Origin: Parabacteroides sp. PF5-9
Lineage (GTDB): Bacteria; Bacteroidota; Bacteroidia; Bacteroidales; Tannerellaceae
Reading direction: 5' to 3'
Length of the DNA: 64,000 nt
Assembly: GCF_029893105.1 (NCBI RefSeq)
Contig: NZ_JARXWG010000010.1
Location: 48,625-112,624 of the forward strand
Positions 1 through 8,649 of this stretch are shown one piece after another. Under the pieces are notes generated by a model, which saw only the letters and a list, made by a program, of their open reading frames with translations, did not search any database and was not told where the DNA came from. Position numbers and translations under genes: made by a program. How positions within the stretch are numbered: position 1 is the stretch's first letter; the number at the start of each line of letters is the position of its first letter.

Positions 1-1638
1 GAGTTTAGTCTGCAGACTTTTCAATATAAAATAAGTGCCGGCTGCACCATATCCCATACTATTGATCGTATGCGAAGTACGTACATACTTATCCTGTGCC
101 GACGAGGTTGCTATAGGCCCGGCAACATACTGGTTGTAGTATTTTCCAAAAGCAGAAAAATTCCAGTATTCCGATGGCATCAGGCGATACGACAGGCCGG
201 TGATATTTTTACGCGTCTCCTTCGGAATCGCATCATTACCCGAATTTTCATTCAACATCGAACGATTTGTACGTTTGAATGAGTTTAATACATGGTTGAG
301 TGTAAATGTATGCGCACTTCCTATGCGATAATGAGCCGTAAAAGTGCCATTCCAGTTATCATTATTTGAACGGGTATGCTGGTAAGACTGTTCTCCCGGC
401 ATCCGAAGAAGACGTTTTTCGCCACGCCAGTTATACTCATAAGTCGAAGTATCTACATTATGAGTAATATTTTTATTGTAATTGGCAGTCAGCGTAACAT
501 CCAACCCTTGTGTGAAAAGATTTTGTTTGCGATATTCCAACGAAGGCATGAACGAATGCCCTTTGCGGTACTTTCCGCCAAATACGACTTCCTGACGCAC
601 ACCGGTTTGTATATCCTTATACATATTGGAATAAGTCAATCCGAACATCAGGCGATCGGCCCATTTTTTATCTACAACCCCCACTTTGCCAACAATCGCT
701 TCATTGTGATAATTATCGTGAAAACGTTTCACATGTTCTATCTTCTTCCGGTTGATCGCTCCCGTCTCAAAGTCTTTGACCGGCGTATCCACATAATAAT
801 TATTATCCGAATAATTCTGGAAAGTATTGATCTCGTAAGTAAGACCATTGCGGAATGTCTGACCGAAGTTGATATAAGACTTATGGGTATTGAATGACCC
901 ATATGAGTAGGAAGCATCCAGAAACCAACGGTTTTTATTTTTCTTGGTTACGATATTGATAACCCCACCGATAGCATCCGTACCAAAACCTACCGGTACG
1001 ACTCCTTTATAGACTTCAATACGTTCGGCATAGTTGACAGGAATATTATTCAGTCCAAACGAACTGCCAACGCCTTCCTGTGGTACTCCATCGATAAATA
1101 TCTTGATATGTTTGCCGCTGAATCCGTCCATCATCAGTTGCATATCGGAACCGACACCTCCCGATTCGCGTAGTTTCATTCCTGGCGCCTGTGCCAATGC
1201 CTGGCTAAGATTTTGGATAGAGTTCTGCATCGCTTTGGTATCGATGGCTACAGCATTGAATGGTGAACGTTTAATCCGACTTACTCCATTGGAAACGACA
1301 ACGACCTCATCCAACTCAGTAGTCATCGGAGTTATTGTGATATGCACCCGTGTTCCTTCGCCGGTCGTAAGTTTGACCTGTTTCTCTACCGTTTTATAAC
1401 CGATAGCCGAGACCACCAGCGTATATTCTCCAACCGGAGCGTGTAAATGGTAAATACCTTCCTGATTGGTACTACTGCCGTAATTCGTATCTTTCAAATA
1501 TACTGTAGCAAAGTCGACTACTTCTTTTGTCGAAGAGGTTACTTTTCCAGACAATTTTGCTTTCTGCTCCGCATATGCAGGAAAAATAATCAATAAGAAC
1601 AATAGCGCAATGGCGCTTGCACGAACATCTGTTTTCAA
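1..1638 (-). CDS. TonB-dependent outer membrane receptor, N-terminal part (runs off the left edge)
   Basis: The frame is open from a TTG codon at 1638 to base 1, giving 546 codons without a stop, so the C-terminal barrel is missing. Visible in order are a signal peptide (residues 1-22, hydrophobic ALLFLLIIF), a carboxypeptidase regulatory-like domain (about 25-105), a TonB-box-like ELDEVVVV stretch, and a plug domain with IKIFIDGVPQEG and IEVYKGVVPVGFGTDAIGG, followed by beta strands of the barrel. It should import a large ligand (siderophore, cobalamin, metal complex or glycan) using TonB energy; the substrate cannot be told. No SusD partner is visible on the side present. TTG is chosen because an in-frame TAA lies just upstream and no ATG precedes the signal peptide. 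Family certain, substrate unknown. Confidence 0.9.
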   Translation of the reverse strand, partial: MKTDVRASAIALLFLLIIFPAYAEQKAKLSGKVTSSTKEVVDFATVYLKDTNYGSSTNQEGIYHLHAPVGEYTLVVSAIGYKTVEKQVKLTTGEGTRVHITITPMTTELDEVVVVSNGVSRIKRSPFNAVAIDTKAMQNSIQNLSQALAQAPGMKLRESGGVGSDMQLMMDGFSGKHIKIFIDGVPQEGVGSSFGLNNIPVNYAERIEVYKGVVPVGFGTDAIGGVINIVTKKNKNRWFLDASYSYGSFNTHKSYINFGQTFRNGLTYEINTFQNYSDNNYYVDTPVKDFETGAINRKKIEHVKRFHDNYHNEAIVGKVGVVDKKWADRLMFGLTYSNMYKDIQTGVRQEVVFGGKYRKGHSFMPSLEYRKQNLFTQGLDVTLTANYNKNITHNVDTSTYEYNWRGEKRLLRMPGEQSYQHTRSNNDNWNGTFTAHYRIGSAHTFTLNHVLNSFKRTNRSMLNENSGNDAIPKETRKNITGLSYRLMPSEYWNFSAFGKYYNQYVAGPIATSSAQDKYVRTSHTINSMGYGAAGTYFILKSLQTKL

Positions 1639-1859
1639 TTTGTTATCCTTTTAAAGTGTGAATTGAAACTAACTTTCAAATCTGGTGCAAAGTTCCACAA
1701 AATGTTTCGCGTAAATAATCGCTTATTTTAGGTAAATTGAAGGGATGAAATACCCTAAAATGGTTAGATGGTTTTTAAATTTATTCTATAAGAAAAAGTA
1801 GAGAATGGGATATAAAAAGTAACTGCATTCTGTTCATTTATTCGCAACACCCAGGTCTG

Positions 1860-1955
1860 TTTTCTGTTAGAGGTACGTCTAAATGTATTTAGAGGTACGT
1901 GTAAATCAGTTTAGAGGTACGTGTAAAACAATTTAGACGTACCTCTAACAGAAAA
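1860..1955. repeat. 22-bp-period intergenic array, family B copy 1
   Basis: Two perfect 25-nt inverted arms (1860-1884 and 1931-1955) enclose further copies of the same core. The word TTAGAGGTAC or its variant TTAGACGTAC starts at 1867, 1889, 1911 and 1933, exactly 22 bp apart. The first three point one way and the last closes the palindrome. It lies in the 440-bp gap between the TonB receptor start and the sulfatase stop. Apart from this array and AT-rich sequence I see nothing else in the gap. Confidence 0.85.
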
Positions 1956-2081
1956 GTATTCAAACAGAAACAAAAAAAACAATCGGTTATTCTGTTTTTT
2001 TTTGACTATTCCACCGTTCCGGCTATTTTGTTTGCCTGTCAAACGTCAACAAACATAAACTAATATCTAATTCACATCTGA

Positions 2082-3629
2082 TTAATAATTCCCCCAATTC
2101 CGATGATCGCCATGAGGACGTTCTGTTCGTTTAAGCGGAATACTCATTCCGTCTGTTTCTTCCAACCAGTTATACAGATCATGGTTGAGTTGTTTGATTA
2201 TTTCCTGATGTTCCTCTGATGCTATCAGATTATTCATCTCATTTGGGTCTTCCTGCAAATCATAAAATTCATTGGTATCCCAGATACCGTGATAACGGAT
2301 GTATTTATATCTATCGGTTCGTACACCATGCATCGTCGGGGTTTGTGGGAATTCATGCTCCCAATAGTATTCGTAAAAAACACGTTCCCGCCAGTCTGTT
2401 TCTTCCTTTTTCAGTAGAGGGACAAAAGAATAACCGACCATTTGTTCGGCTTTTGGTAATCCCAGATAATCCATAATCGTCGGGGCTATATCCACATTCT
2501 GAACCATTTTCTCGACAATCTCTCCTCCTTCAAACAGTCCCGGAGCACGAGCCAACATAGGAACTCTAACCGACTCCTCGTAAAACTGACGTTTATCGAT
2601 CAAACCATGCTCACCCCACGCAAAACCGTTATCTCCCATATAGATTACCAATGTATTTTCATCCAATCCGGCGGCTTGCAGATAATCCAAAACAGATCCA
2701 ATGCTTTCATCTACCGAACGAAGTGTCTCACAATAGTTTCTCACCTGCACATCCCAGGGTCGACCATGATAGGAGTAATCTACCCCATGCCAGCTTTCCC
2801 GTTGATTCTTGACCCAGTCGGGCATCATCTGCTCGCCATAATAATCCTTATAGGCAGCAGCTTTTCCTGTTTTCGGATCGATGGAAGGCAACTCTTTTAT
2901 CCCATACTTCGGTGTATTGAATGAAGCTGGCACAACTAAATCTTTCTCCTGATAAATGCCTCTGTGACGTTTGGCCGGTGAGAAGTTATCATGTACCCCC
3001 TTATGAGAGAGATAAACAAAAAATGGTTGCTCGGATTCTACTTGCTGTTTCATGAAACCAATCGCGTGTTCGGTCAAGAGATCGGTCACATAAGTGCTAT
3101 CTTTATACTCAACCCATTCCCCGTTTGTATTGATTCGAGGGTTCCAGTATTCACCCTGTCCGCGGAAGCCTTCCCAATGGTGAAATCCCGGTTGCGGATC
3201 ACCCGAATCGTTTCCCATATGCCATTTACCAAAAAATGCTGTTTGATAGCCGGCCTGTTGGAGGTACTCCGGAAAAAAGGTCAAACCAGCGGGTAACGGT
3301 GCTGAATTATCAACAACTTTATGCTCATGTGAATACATCCCTGTCAAAATAGAAGCCCGACTCGGAGAAGAGAGTGAAGTCGTCACAAAAGCATTCCGGA
3401 TATAAGCACCTTCACGAGCCATGCGGTCCATATGTGGAGTCTCCAACCAGGGGACTGCTCCCGTAAAACCCATATAATCATATCGGTGATCATCCGAAAG
3501 AATGAACACAACATTTAATGGCTTTCCATTTTTGCCCAATGGACGATCTATACTTTCAGAGTTATTTCCTGTCGTACAACCGACCAACCCTAATGTAAGT
3601 AAAACCGGATGGATGTAGATTGATTTCAT
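2082..3629 (-). CDS. Secreted serine-type sulfatase, lipoprotein
   Basis: Family S1 arylsulfatase that removes sulfate esters from glycans at the cell surface or periplasm. The start at 3629 gives a lipoprotein signal ending in LGLVGC; an upstream in-frame start would add 30 residues before it. The metal-binding SDDHRYD motif follows, then S-S-P-S-R with Ser87 as the residue converted to formylglycine by an anaerobic maturase, then GKWHMG, and a C-terminal DUF4976-like part. At 515 residues it is full length. The overall pattern resembles N-acetylglucosamine-6-sulfatases and similar glycosaminoglycan or mucin sulfatases, but the exact substrate is inference. It stands alone, upstream of the TonB receptor on the same strand. 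Confidence 0.92.
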   Translation of the reverse strand: MKSIYIHPVLLTLGLVGCTTGNNSESIDRPLGKNGKPLNVVFILSDDHRYDYMGFTGAVPWLETPHMDRMAREGAYIRNAFVTTSLSSPSRASILTGMYSHEHKVVDNSAPLPAGLTFFPEYLQQAGYQTAFFGKWHMGNDSGDPQPGFHHWEGFRGQGEYWNPRINTNGEWVEYKDSTYVTDLLTEHAIGFMKQQVESEQPFFVYLSHKGVHDNFSPAKRHRGIYQEKDLVVPASFNTPKYGIKELPSIDPKTGKAAAYKDYYGEQMMPDWVKNQRESWHGVDYSYHGRPWDVQVRNYCETLRSVDESIGSVLDYLQAAGLDENTLVIYMGDNGFAWGEHGLIDKRQFYEESVRVPMLARAPGLFEGGEIVEKMVQNVDIAPTIMDYLGLPKAEQMVGYSFVPLLKKEETDWRERVFYEYYWEHEFPQTPTMHGVRTDRYKYIRYHGIWDTNEFYDLQEDPNEMNNLIASEEHQEIIKQLNHDLYNWLEETDGMSIPLKRTERPHGDHRNWGNY

Positions 3630-3680
3630 ACGTTCGTTGTTTATTAATGCATGTAAAGGTAATATGTTTTCGTTTTTATG

Positions 3681-3688
3681 CAAATGTA
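3681..3688 (-). promoter_or_regulatory. Putative -7 box of the sulfatase promoter
   Basis: On the minus strand this reads TACATTTG, matching the Bacteroidetes primary sigma -7 consensus TAnnTTTG. It lies about 50 bp before the sulfatase ATG. No clear -33 TTTG is seen. Confidence 0.45.
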
Positions 3689-3781
3689 CTTTTCCTGAAG
3701 AAATATAATACAAAAGCAACTTCAGTTTCGACTGATCATATCTTTTCGTTATTACTTCGCTGCGATGTCATGATAAATTGT

Positions 3782-3789
3782 TACTTTTG
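3782..3789 (+). promoter_or_regulatory. Putative -7 box of the his operon
   Basis: TACTTTTG matches TAnnTTTG and lies 35 bp before the hisH ATG. It would drive hisH-hisA-hisF-hisIE and probably the following ATPase gene, since later gaps are short. Confidence 0.55.
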
Positions 3790-3824
3790 CGGTTCAAAAC
3801 AAAGCTTATCATTAGTACGAGCCG

Positions 3825-4415
3825 ATGGATATTGTCATTATAAAATACAATGCAGGAAATATATACTCTGTGGATTACGCCTTGAAACGGCTGGGAATCG
3901 CCCCGGTGATTACCGATGACCAGGAGTTGATCCGAAAGGCTGACAAAGTGATATTTCCCGGAGTAGGCGAAGCTGGTTCGACAATGAGCCATCTAAAGGC
4001 GAATGGCCTGGATCAGTTAATCCGTGATTTACATCAACCGGTTTTAGGCATTTGTTTAGGCATGCAGTTGATGTGTAAACATTCGGAAGAGAGTGATGTT
4101 CCCTGCCTGGGTATATTTGATGTAGAGGTCAAACGATTCATTCCGCAACGACATGAAGATAAAGTGCCCCACATGGGATGGAATACCCTCACGGATGTAC
4201 ATAGCCGGATGTTTCCAAAGACACTTGAGAACCAATTTGTCTATTTTGTTCATAGCTATTATGTGCCTCTCAATGACTATACAGCTGCAACGACCGACTA
4301 TATCCACCCTTTCAGTGCTGCTTTGCATAAAGACAACTTTTATGCGACACAGTTTCATCCGGAAAAGAGCGGTTCGGTTGGCGAAGAGATTTTGAAACAT
4401 TTTATCCAATTATAA
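3825..4415 (+). CDS. hisH: Imidazole glycerol phosphate synthase, glutaminase subunit
   Basis: Class I glutamine amidotransferase subunit of the HisHF complex; it hydrolyses glutamine and passes ammonia to HisF in histidine biosynthesis. The nucleophile is Cys77 in GICLGMQLM and the His178/Glu180 pair sits in FHPEKS near the C-terminus. At 196 residues it has the usual length. It is the first gene of a compact cluster: hisA starts 12 bp after its stop. hisF, its obligate partner, is two genes downstream, which supports the assignment. The family and function are clear. Confidence 0.97.
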   Translation: MDIVIIKYNAGNIYSVDYALKRLGIAPVITDDQELIRKADKVIFPGVGEAGSTMSHLKANGLDQLIRDLHQPVLGICLGMQLMCKHSEESDVPCLGIFDVEVKRFIPQRHEDKVPHMGWNTLTDVHSRMFPKTLENQFVYFVHSYYVPLNDYTAATTDYIHPFSAALHKDNFYATQFHPEKSGSVGEEILKHFIQL

Positions 4416-4426
4416 ACAAGACAACG

Positions 4427-5143
4427 ATGATAGAACTGATTCCGGCCATAGACATTATCGAAGGAAAATGTGTTCGACTCACACAGGGAGACTACTCGAC
4501 CAAAAAAATCTATAATGAAGATCCTTTGGAGGTAGCCAAAATGTTTGAAGATCATGGTATACGACGTTTACATGTTGTTGATCTGGATGGTGCACGCCAA
4601 GGAAGGATTATCAACTACAAAACATTGGAAAAATTAGCCGTTAAAACCGATCTTATTATTGATTTCGGTGGAGGGTTGAAAAACGACGGTGATCTGGAGA
4701 TTGCCTTTGAAAGTGGTGCACAGATGATTACAGGAGGGAGTATCGCAGTTAAGAATCCTGAAAAATTCATTTCGTGGATCAAACGATACGGCAGTAAAAA
4801 GATTATTCTAGGCGCTGATGCCAAAGAGAACAAAATAGCAATCAACGGTTGGGAAGAGACCACCGGTGAGGAACTTATTCCTTTTATAGCAGGCTATCAC
4901 GAAAAAGGTATTACCAAAGTCATCTGTACAGATATCAGCAAAGACGGTATGCTGCAAGGTCCCGCTGTTGATCTGTATAAAGAGATCAAAGCTGCTGTTC
5001 CGGTTTATCTGATCGCCAGTGGCGGGGTCAGCTCGATAGCGGATATCGAACGGTTGGTCGATGCCCATATTCCGGCAGTTATTTTTGGAAAAGCCATTTA
5101 TGAAGGAAAAATTCAATTAAAAGATTTAATTCGCTTCGTTTGA
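4427..5143 (+). CDS. hisA: ProFAR isomerase (HisA)
   Basis: Isomerises the aminoaldose ProFAR to the aminoketose PRFAR, the HisF substrate. It is a (beta-alpha)8 barrel of 238 residues. The catalytic base is Asp9 in [14 protein letters not shown]; the second catalytic aspartate lies in [14 protein letters not shown]; a phosphate-binding loop GGVSS is near residue 200. The paired half-barrel symmetry with HisF is visible in the DFGGGLK and ASGGVSS glycine loops. It sits between hisH and hisF with gaps of 12 and 21 bp. Confidence 0.97.
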   Translation: MIELIPAIDIIEGKCVRLTQGDYSTKKIYNEDPLEVAKMFEDHGIRRLHVVDLDGARQGRIINYKTLEKLAVKTDLIIDFGGGLKNDGDLEIAFESGAQMITGGSIAVKNPEKFISWIKRYGSKKIILGADAKENKIAINGWEETTGEELIPFIAGYHEKGITKVICTDISKDGMLQGPAVDLYKEIKAAVPVYLIASGGVSSIADIERLVDAHIPAVIFGKAIYEGKIQLKDLIRFV

Positions 5144-5164
5144 TAACTATAGAACAGAAAAATT

Positions 5165-5920
5165 ATGTTAGCAAAAAGAATTATCCCTTGCCTGGACATT
5201 AAAGACGGTACGACTGTTAAAGGTGTTAATTTCGTTAACTTCCGGGATGCCGGTGATCCGGTTGAGTTAGGCGCTCAGTACAGCCGTGCAGGAGCAGATG
5301 AATTGGTTTTTCTGGATATTACCGCATCACACGAAGGGCGAAAAACGTTTACTGAATTAGTCAAGAAAGTGGCTGCAAACATCAATATCCCTTTTACAGT
5401 AGGAGGTGGTATCAATGAGATGAAAGATGTAGACCGCTTATTAAGTGCCGGAGCAGATAAGGTCTCGATCAACTCTGCTGCACTTCGAAATCCGGATCTC
5501 ATTGAAGAGATCGCCAAGAATTTCGGGAGTCAGGTATGTGTTGTTGCGATTGATGCCAATTTTGAAAACGACAACTGGGTCTGCTACTTGAACGGTGGTC
5601 GTATCCCCACCGAAAAACACCTTTTTCAATGGGCTGCAGAAGCCGAAAGTCGTGGAGCCGGAGAAATCTTATTTACCAGCATGACGCATGACGGGGTCAA
5701 AAACGGATATCCGAACGATGCTTTAGCGTCCCTTGCTGAGACATTACATATTCCGATTATCGCTTCGGGTGGAGCAGGAAAAAAAGAACATTTCCGTGAT
5801 ACTTTCATCGAAGGTAAAGCTGATGCTGCACTGGCTGCCAGTGTCTTTCATTTTGGTGAAATCGGTATTAGTGAATTAAAACAGTATCTTCACGAAGAAG
5901 GTATAAATGTACGATTATAA
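5165..5920 (+). CDS. hisF: Imidazole glycerol phosphate synthase, cyclase subunit
   Basis: Uses ammonia from HisH to convert PRFAR into imidazole glycerol phosphate and AICAR, linking histidine and purine synthesis. The 251-residue TIM barrel has the catalytic Asp11 in [17 protein letters not shown] and the second acid in VVAIDANFE. The phosphate loops TVGGGI and ASGGAG are both present. The signature KGVNF near the N-terminus separates it from HisA. Its stop at 5920 is 10 bp before the preferred hisIE start. Confidence 0.97.
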   Translation: MLAKRIIPCLDIKDGTTVKGVNFVNFRDAGDPVELGAQYSRAGADELVFLDITASHEGRKTFTELVKKVAANINIPFTVGGGINEMKDVDRLLSAGADKVSINSAALRNPDLIEEIAKNFGSQVCVVAIDANFENDNWVCYLNGGRIPTEKHLFQWAAEAESRGAGEILFTSMTHDGVKNGYPNDALASLAETLHIPIIASGGAGKKEHFRDTFIEGKADAALAASVFHFGEIGISELKQYLHEEGINVRL

Positions 5921-5930
5921 ACTGACAACA

Positions 5931-6527
5931 ATGAAATTAGACTTTGATAAAATGGGAGGACTGATTCCTGCCATTATCCAGGATAACAATACGAATAAAG
6001 TGCTGATGCTGGGATTTATGAACGAAGAAGCGTTCGAACAAACCCGCCAAACCGGGAAAGTCACGTTTTACAGCCGTTCAAAAAATCGACTATGGATGAA
6101 AGGCGAAACAAGCGGTAATGTGTTAAAGGTGGTTGATATCACCGCAGATTGCGACAATGACACATTATTAGTCAAAGCGATACCAGCCGGACCTGTTTGT
6201 CATACAGGAAACGACACATGCTTTGGTGAAGAGAACGCTGAGGATATCATGTTCCTGAAATATCTGCAGAACTTCATCGAGCGTCGCAGACAGGATATGC
6301 CCGAAGGTTCTTATACGACTTCGTTATTCTCAAAAGGAGTAAATCGTATGGCACAGAAAGTAGGTGAAGAAGCTGTAGAAACAGTTATCGAAGCTACAAA
6401 TGGTACGGAGGAAGGTTTTATTTATGAAGCGTCTGATATGATCTATCACCTGATCGTATTGCTGACCAGCAAAGGAATGCGTATAGAAGACCTGGCACGG
6501 GAATTAAAAAAGAGACATAAAGAATAA
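5931..6527 (+). CDS. hisI: Bifunctional phosphoribosyl-AMP cyclohydrolase / phosphoribosyl-ATP pyrophosphatase
   Basis: HisIE fusion catalysing the second and third histidine steps. The N-terminal HisI half has FYSRSKNRLWMKGETSGN and the metal-binding CDNDTLLV and CHTGNDTCF segments; the C-terminal HisE half has the helical KVGEEAVETVIEA motif near residue 140. I prefer the ATG at 5931 (MKLDFDKMGG) because the ATG at 5907 would overlap hisF by 14 bp and add eight unmatched residues. The fusion is usual in Bacteroidetes. hisG, hisD, hisC and hisB are not in this window, so the pathway is split across loci. Confidence 0.95.
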   Translation: MKLDFDKMGGLIPAIIQDNNTNKVLMLGFMNEEAFEQTRQTGKVTFYSRSKNRLWMKGETSGNVLKVVDITADCDNDTLLVKAIPAGPVCHTGNDTCFGEENAEDIMFLKYLQNFIERRRQDMPEGSYTTSLFSKGVNRMAQKVGEEAVETVIEATNGTEEGFIYEASDMIYHLIVLLTSKGMRIEDLARELKKRHKE

Positions 6528-6533
6528 AAAAAT

Positions 6534-7208
6534 ATGGACGAAATTCTGCTTAGACTTGAGGATGTAGAAATTTGCCGCGATGAGAATGTGATCCTGCAAA
6601 ATGCGTCACTGACTTTACATAATGGCGAATTCGTTTATGTCATTGGTAAAGTTGGTTCCGGCAAAAGTAGTTTGCTAAAATCGCTTTATTGTGAAATCCC
6701 CATCAAACAGGGAGAAGCCTGGCTGATGGAATATAACCTTTTAAAAATTAAGCGGAAGGAAATACCCTACCTGCGTCGAAAAGTAGGTATCGTATTCCAG
6801 GATTTTCAACTACTGACAGACAGAACCATTATCAAAAACCTGGAATTCGTATTGAAAGCAACCGGCTGGAAAAAGAAAAGTGATATCAACGACCGGATAG
6901 AAAATGTGTTGTGCCAAGTCGGTATGCAAAACAAAGGGTATAAAATGCCACACGAATTATCCGGAGGAGAACAACAACGTATCGTTATAGCCCGGGCATT
7001 ATTAAACGAGCCGAAATTAATCTTGGCAGACGAGCCGACTGGGAATCTGGATCCGGAAACAAGCAGTCAGATCGTTCAGCTTCTACATGATATCTGTCAG
7101 AACGGAACAGCGGTAATTATGACAACACATAATTATACCATCGTCCATAATTATCCGGCTCGCATCGTGAAATGCGAGAACGCACATTTGAGTGATATCA
7201 AAGAATAG
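6534..7208 (+). CDS. ftsE: ABC transporter ATP-binding protein, FtsE-like
   Basis: A 224-residue ATPase with Walker [11 protein letters not shown]-loop VFQDFQLL, signature LSGGEQQR, Walker [13 protein letters not shown] and switch histidine in MTTHNYT. Spacing and DEPTGNLD place it in the FtsE/LolD/MacB group. FtsE works with the membrane protein FtsX at the divisome to control peptidoglycan hydrolases. No FtsX gene is adjacent. It begins 6 bp after hisIE, so it is probably cotranscribed with the his genes although no metabolic link is known. FtsE is the best name; a LolD-like ATPase remains possible. Confidence 0.85.
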   Translation: MDEILLRLEDVEICRDENVILQNASLTLHNGEFVYVIGKVGSGKSSLLKSLYCEIPIKQGEAWLMEYNLLKIKRKEIPYLRRKVGIVFQDFQLLTDRTIIKNLEFVLKATGWKKKSDINDRIENVLCQVGMQNKGYKMPHELSGGEQQRIVIARALLNEPKLILADEPTGNLDPETSSQIVQLLHDICQNGTAVIMTTHNYTIVHNYPARIVKCENAHLSDIKE

Positions 7209-7217
7209 TTTTTTATA

Positions 7218-7225
7218 TAACTTTG
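7218..7225 (+). promoter_or_regulatory. Putative -7 box before lysC
   Basis: TAACTTTG fits TAnnTTTG exactly, 72 bp before the lysC ATG. Transcription would start near 7232. Confidence 0.55.
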
Positions 7226-7228
7226 CAG

Positions 7229-7250
7229 TCGATCGTCTATTTTCGATCGA
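7229..7250 (+). other. Stem-loop at the predicted 5' end of the lysC mRNA
   Basis: TCGATCG (7229-7235) pairs perfectly with CGATCGA (7244-7250) across an 8-nt loop. It lies just after the putative -7 box, so it would form the extreme 5' end of the transcript. It does not resemble the lysine riboswitch. It may only stabilise the mRNA. Confidence 0.4.
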
Positions 7251-7297
7251 TCTGATATACAACAGAAAAGAATAAACCATTTAATATAAAAAAGGAA

Positions 7298-8611
7298 ATG
7301 AAAGTTTTAAAGTTTGGCGGTACTTCTGTAGGATCTGCACAGCGGATGAAAGATGTAGCAAAACTCATTGTGGGCAACCGTGATATCGTTGTTCTCTCTG
7401 CCATGTCGGGAACCACTAATTCGTTGGTTGAAATATCCGATTATCTCTATAAGAAAAATCCGGATGGTGCCAACGAGATTATCAATAAACTGGCGCAGAA
7501 ATATGACGGACATATTGATGAACTATATAGTACCAACGAATATAAACAGAAAGCCAAAGAACAGATTAAAACTTATTTCGATCATATCCGTACATTCACA
7601 AAGGATCTATTCACCCTTTTTGAAGAAAAGGTGGTATTGGCACAAGGTGAATTGATCTCTACGGCGATGATGAATCTATATCTACAGGAACTTGGGGTGA
7701 ATTCTGTTTTACTTCCGGCTTTGGAATATATGCGCACAGACAAAAATGCCGAACCAGATCCACTCTATATCAAAGAACAGTTATCGAAACTTCTAGAAGA
7801 GTATAAGGATGCCGACATATATATCACTCAGGGGTATATCTGCCGGAATGCCTACGGAGAAATAGACAACCTACAACGGGGCGGTAGCGACTATACCGCA
7901 TCATTAGTCGGTGCTGCTATTCATGCCGAAGAGATTCAGATATGGACCGATATCGATGGTATGCATAACAACGATCCCCGTTATGTCGATAACACTTCTC
8001 CTGTTCGCCAGTTGCATTTTGAAGAGGCAGCCGAATTAGCCTATTTCGGAGCGAAAATACTTCATCCGACCTGTATTTTACCTGCCAAATTGAATAATAT
8101 TCCGGTTCGTTTATTGAACACCATACAACCTGAAGCACCGGGCACCATTATATCCAACGAGACAGAAAAAGGAAAAATCAAAGCTGTTGCGGCAAAAGAC
8201 AATATCACATCCATAAAAATAAAGAGTGGACGTATGTTATTGGCTACAGGATTCCTGCGTAAAGTCTTCGAAATATTTGAAAATTATCAGACACCTATTG
8301 ATATGGTGACGACCTCGGAAGTAGGTGTGTCGGTCACTATCGACAACCGGAAACATCTGGAAGAGATTGTAGATGATCTGAAGAAATTCGGAACAGTAAC
8401 AGTGGACGAAGAGATGGTTATTGTCTGTGTTGTAGGCGATCTTGAGTGGGAAAACATCGGATTTGAAGCACGCATTATCCATGCGCTTAAAGAAATTCCT
8501 GTCCGCATGATTTCTTACGGAGGAAGTAATTACAATGTCTCGCTGTTAGTCAAATCGGCCGACAAAAAAAGAGCTTTACAGGCATTAAGCAGCCACTTAT
8601 TTAACGATTAA
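7298..8611 (+). CDS. lysC: Aspartate kinase
   Basis: Phosphorylates aspartate, the entry step to lysine, diaminopimelate, threonine and methionine. The N-terminal kinase domain opens with KFGGTSVG and holds YITQGYICRN, GGSDYTASLVGAA and WTDIDGMHNNDPR. The C-terminal 140 residues form two ACT domains (SGRMLLATGFLRKVFEIF, VTTSEVGVSV and IVCVVGDLEWEN) that normally sense end product. It is monofunctional at 437 residues with no homoserine dehydrogenase part. lysA follows 38 bp later, suggesting use for lysine and cell-wall diaminopimelate. The short linker to lysA is AT-rich with no clear terminator. Confidence 0.96.
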   Translation: MKVLKFGGTSVGSAQRMKDVAKLIVGNRDIVVLSAMSGTTNSLVEISDYLYKKNPDGANEIINKLAQKYDGHIDELYSTNEYKQKAKEQIKTYFDHIRTFTKDLFTLFEEKVVLAQGELISTAMMNLYLQELGVNSVLLPALEYMRTDKNAEPDPLYIKEQLSKLLEEYKDADIYITQGYICRNAYGEIDNLQRGGSDYTASLVGAAIHAEEIQIWTDIDGMHNNDPRYVDNTSPVRQLHFEEAAELAYFGAKILHPTCILPAKLNNIPVRLLNTIQPEAPGTIISNETEKGKIKAVAAKDNITSIKIKSGRMLLATGFLRKVFEIFENYQTPIDMVTTSEVGVSVTIDNRKHLEEIVDDLKKFGTVTVDEEMVIVCVVGDLEWENIGFEARIIHALKEIPVRMISYGGSNYNVSLLVKSADKKRALQALSSHLFND

Positions 8612-8649
8612 TAGTTAAGAATTAAGAATATCCATTTACAACTATTTTT

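Noticed and set aside
2991..3296. Open frames on the strand opposite to the sulfatase and other large genes
   Set aside because: They lie wholly within better-supported genes, lack family motifs and are antisense shadows.
7226..7297. Lysine riboswitch upstream of lysC
   Set aside because: Only a 72-nt leader with one small hairpin is available, much too short for the lysine aptamer.
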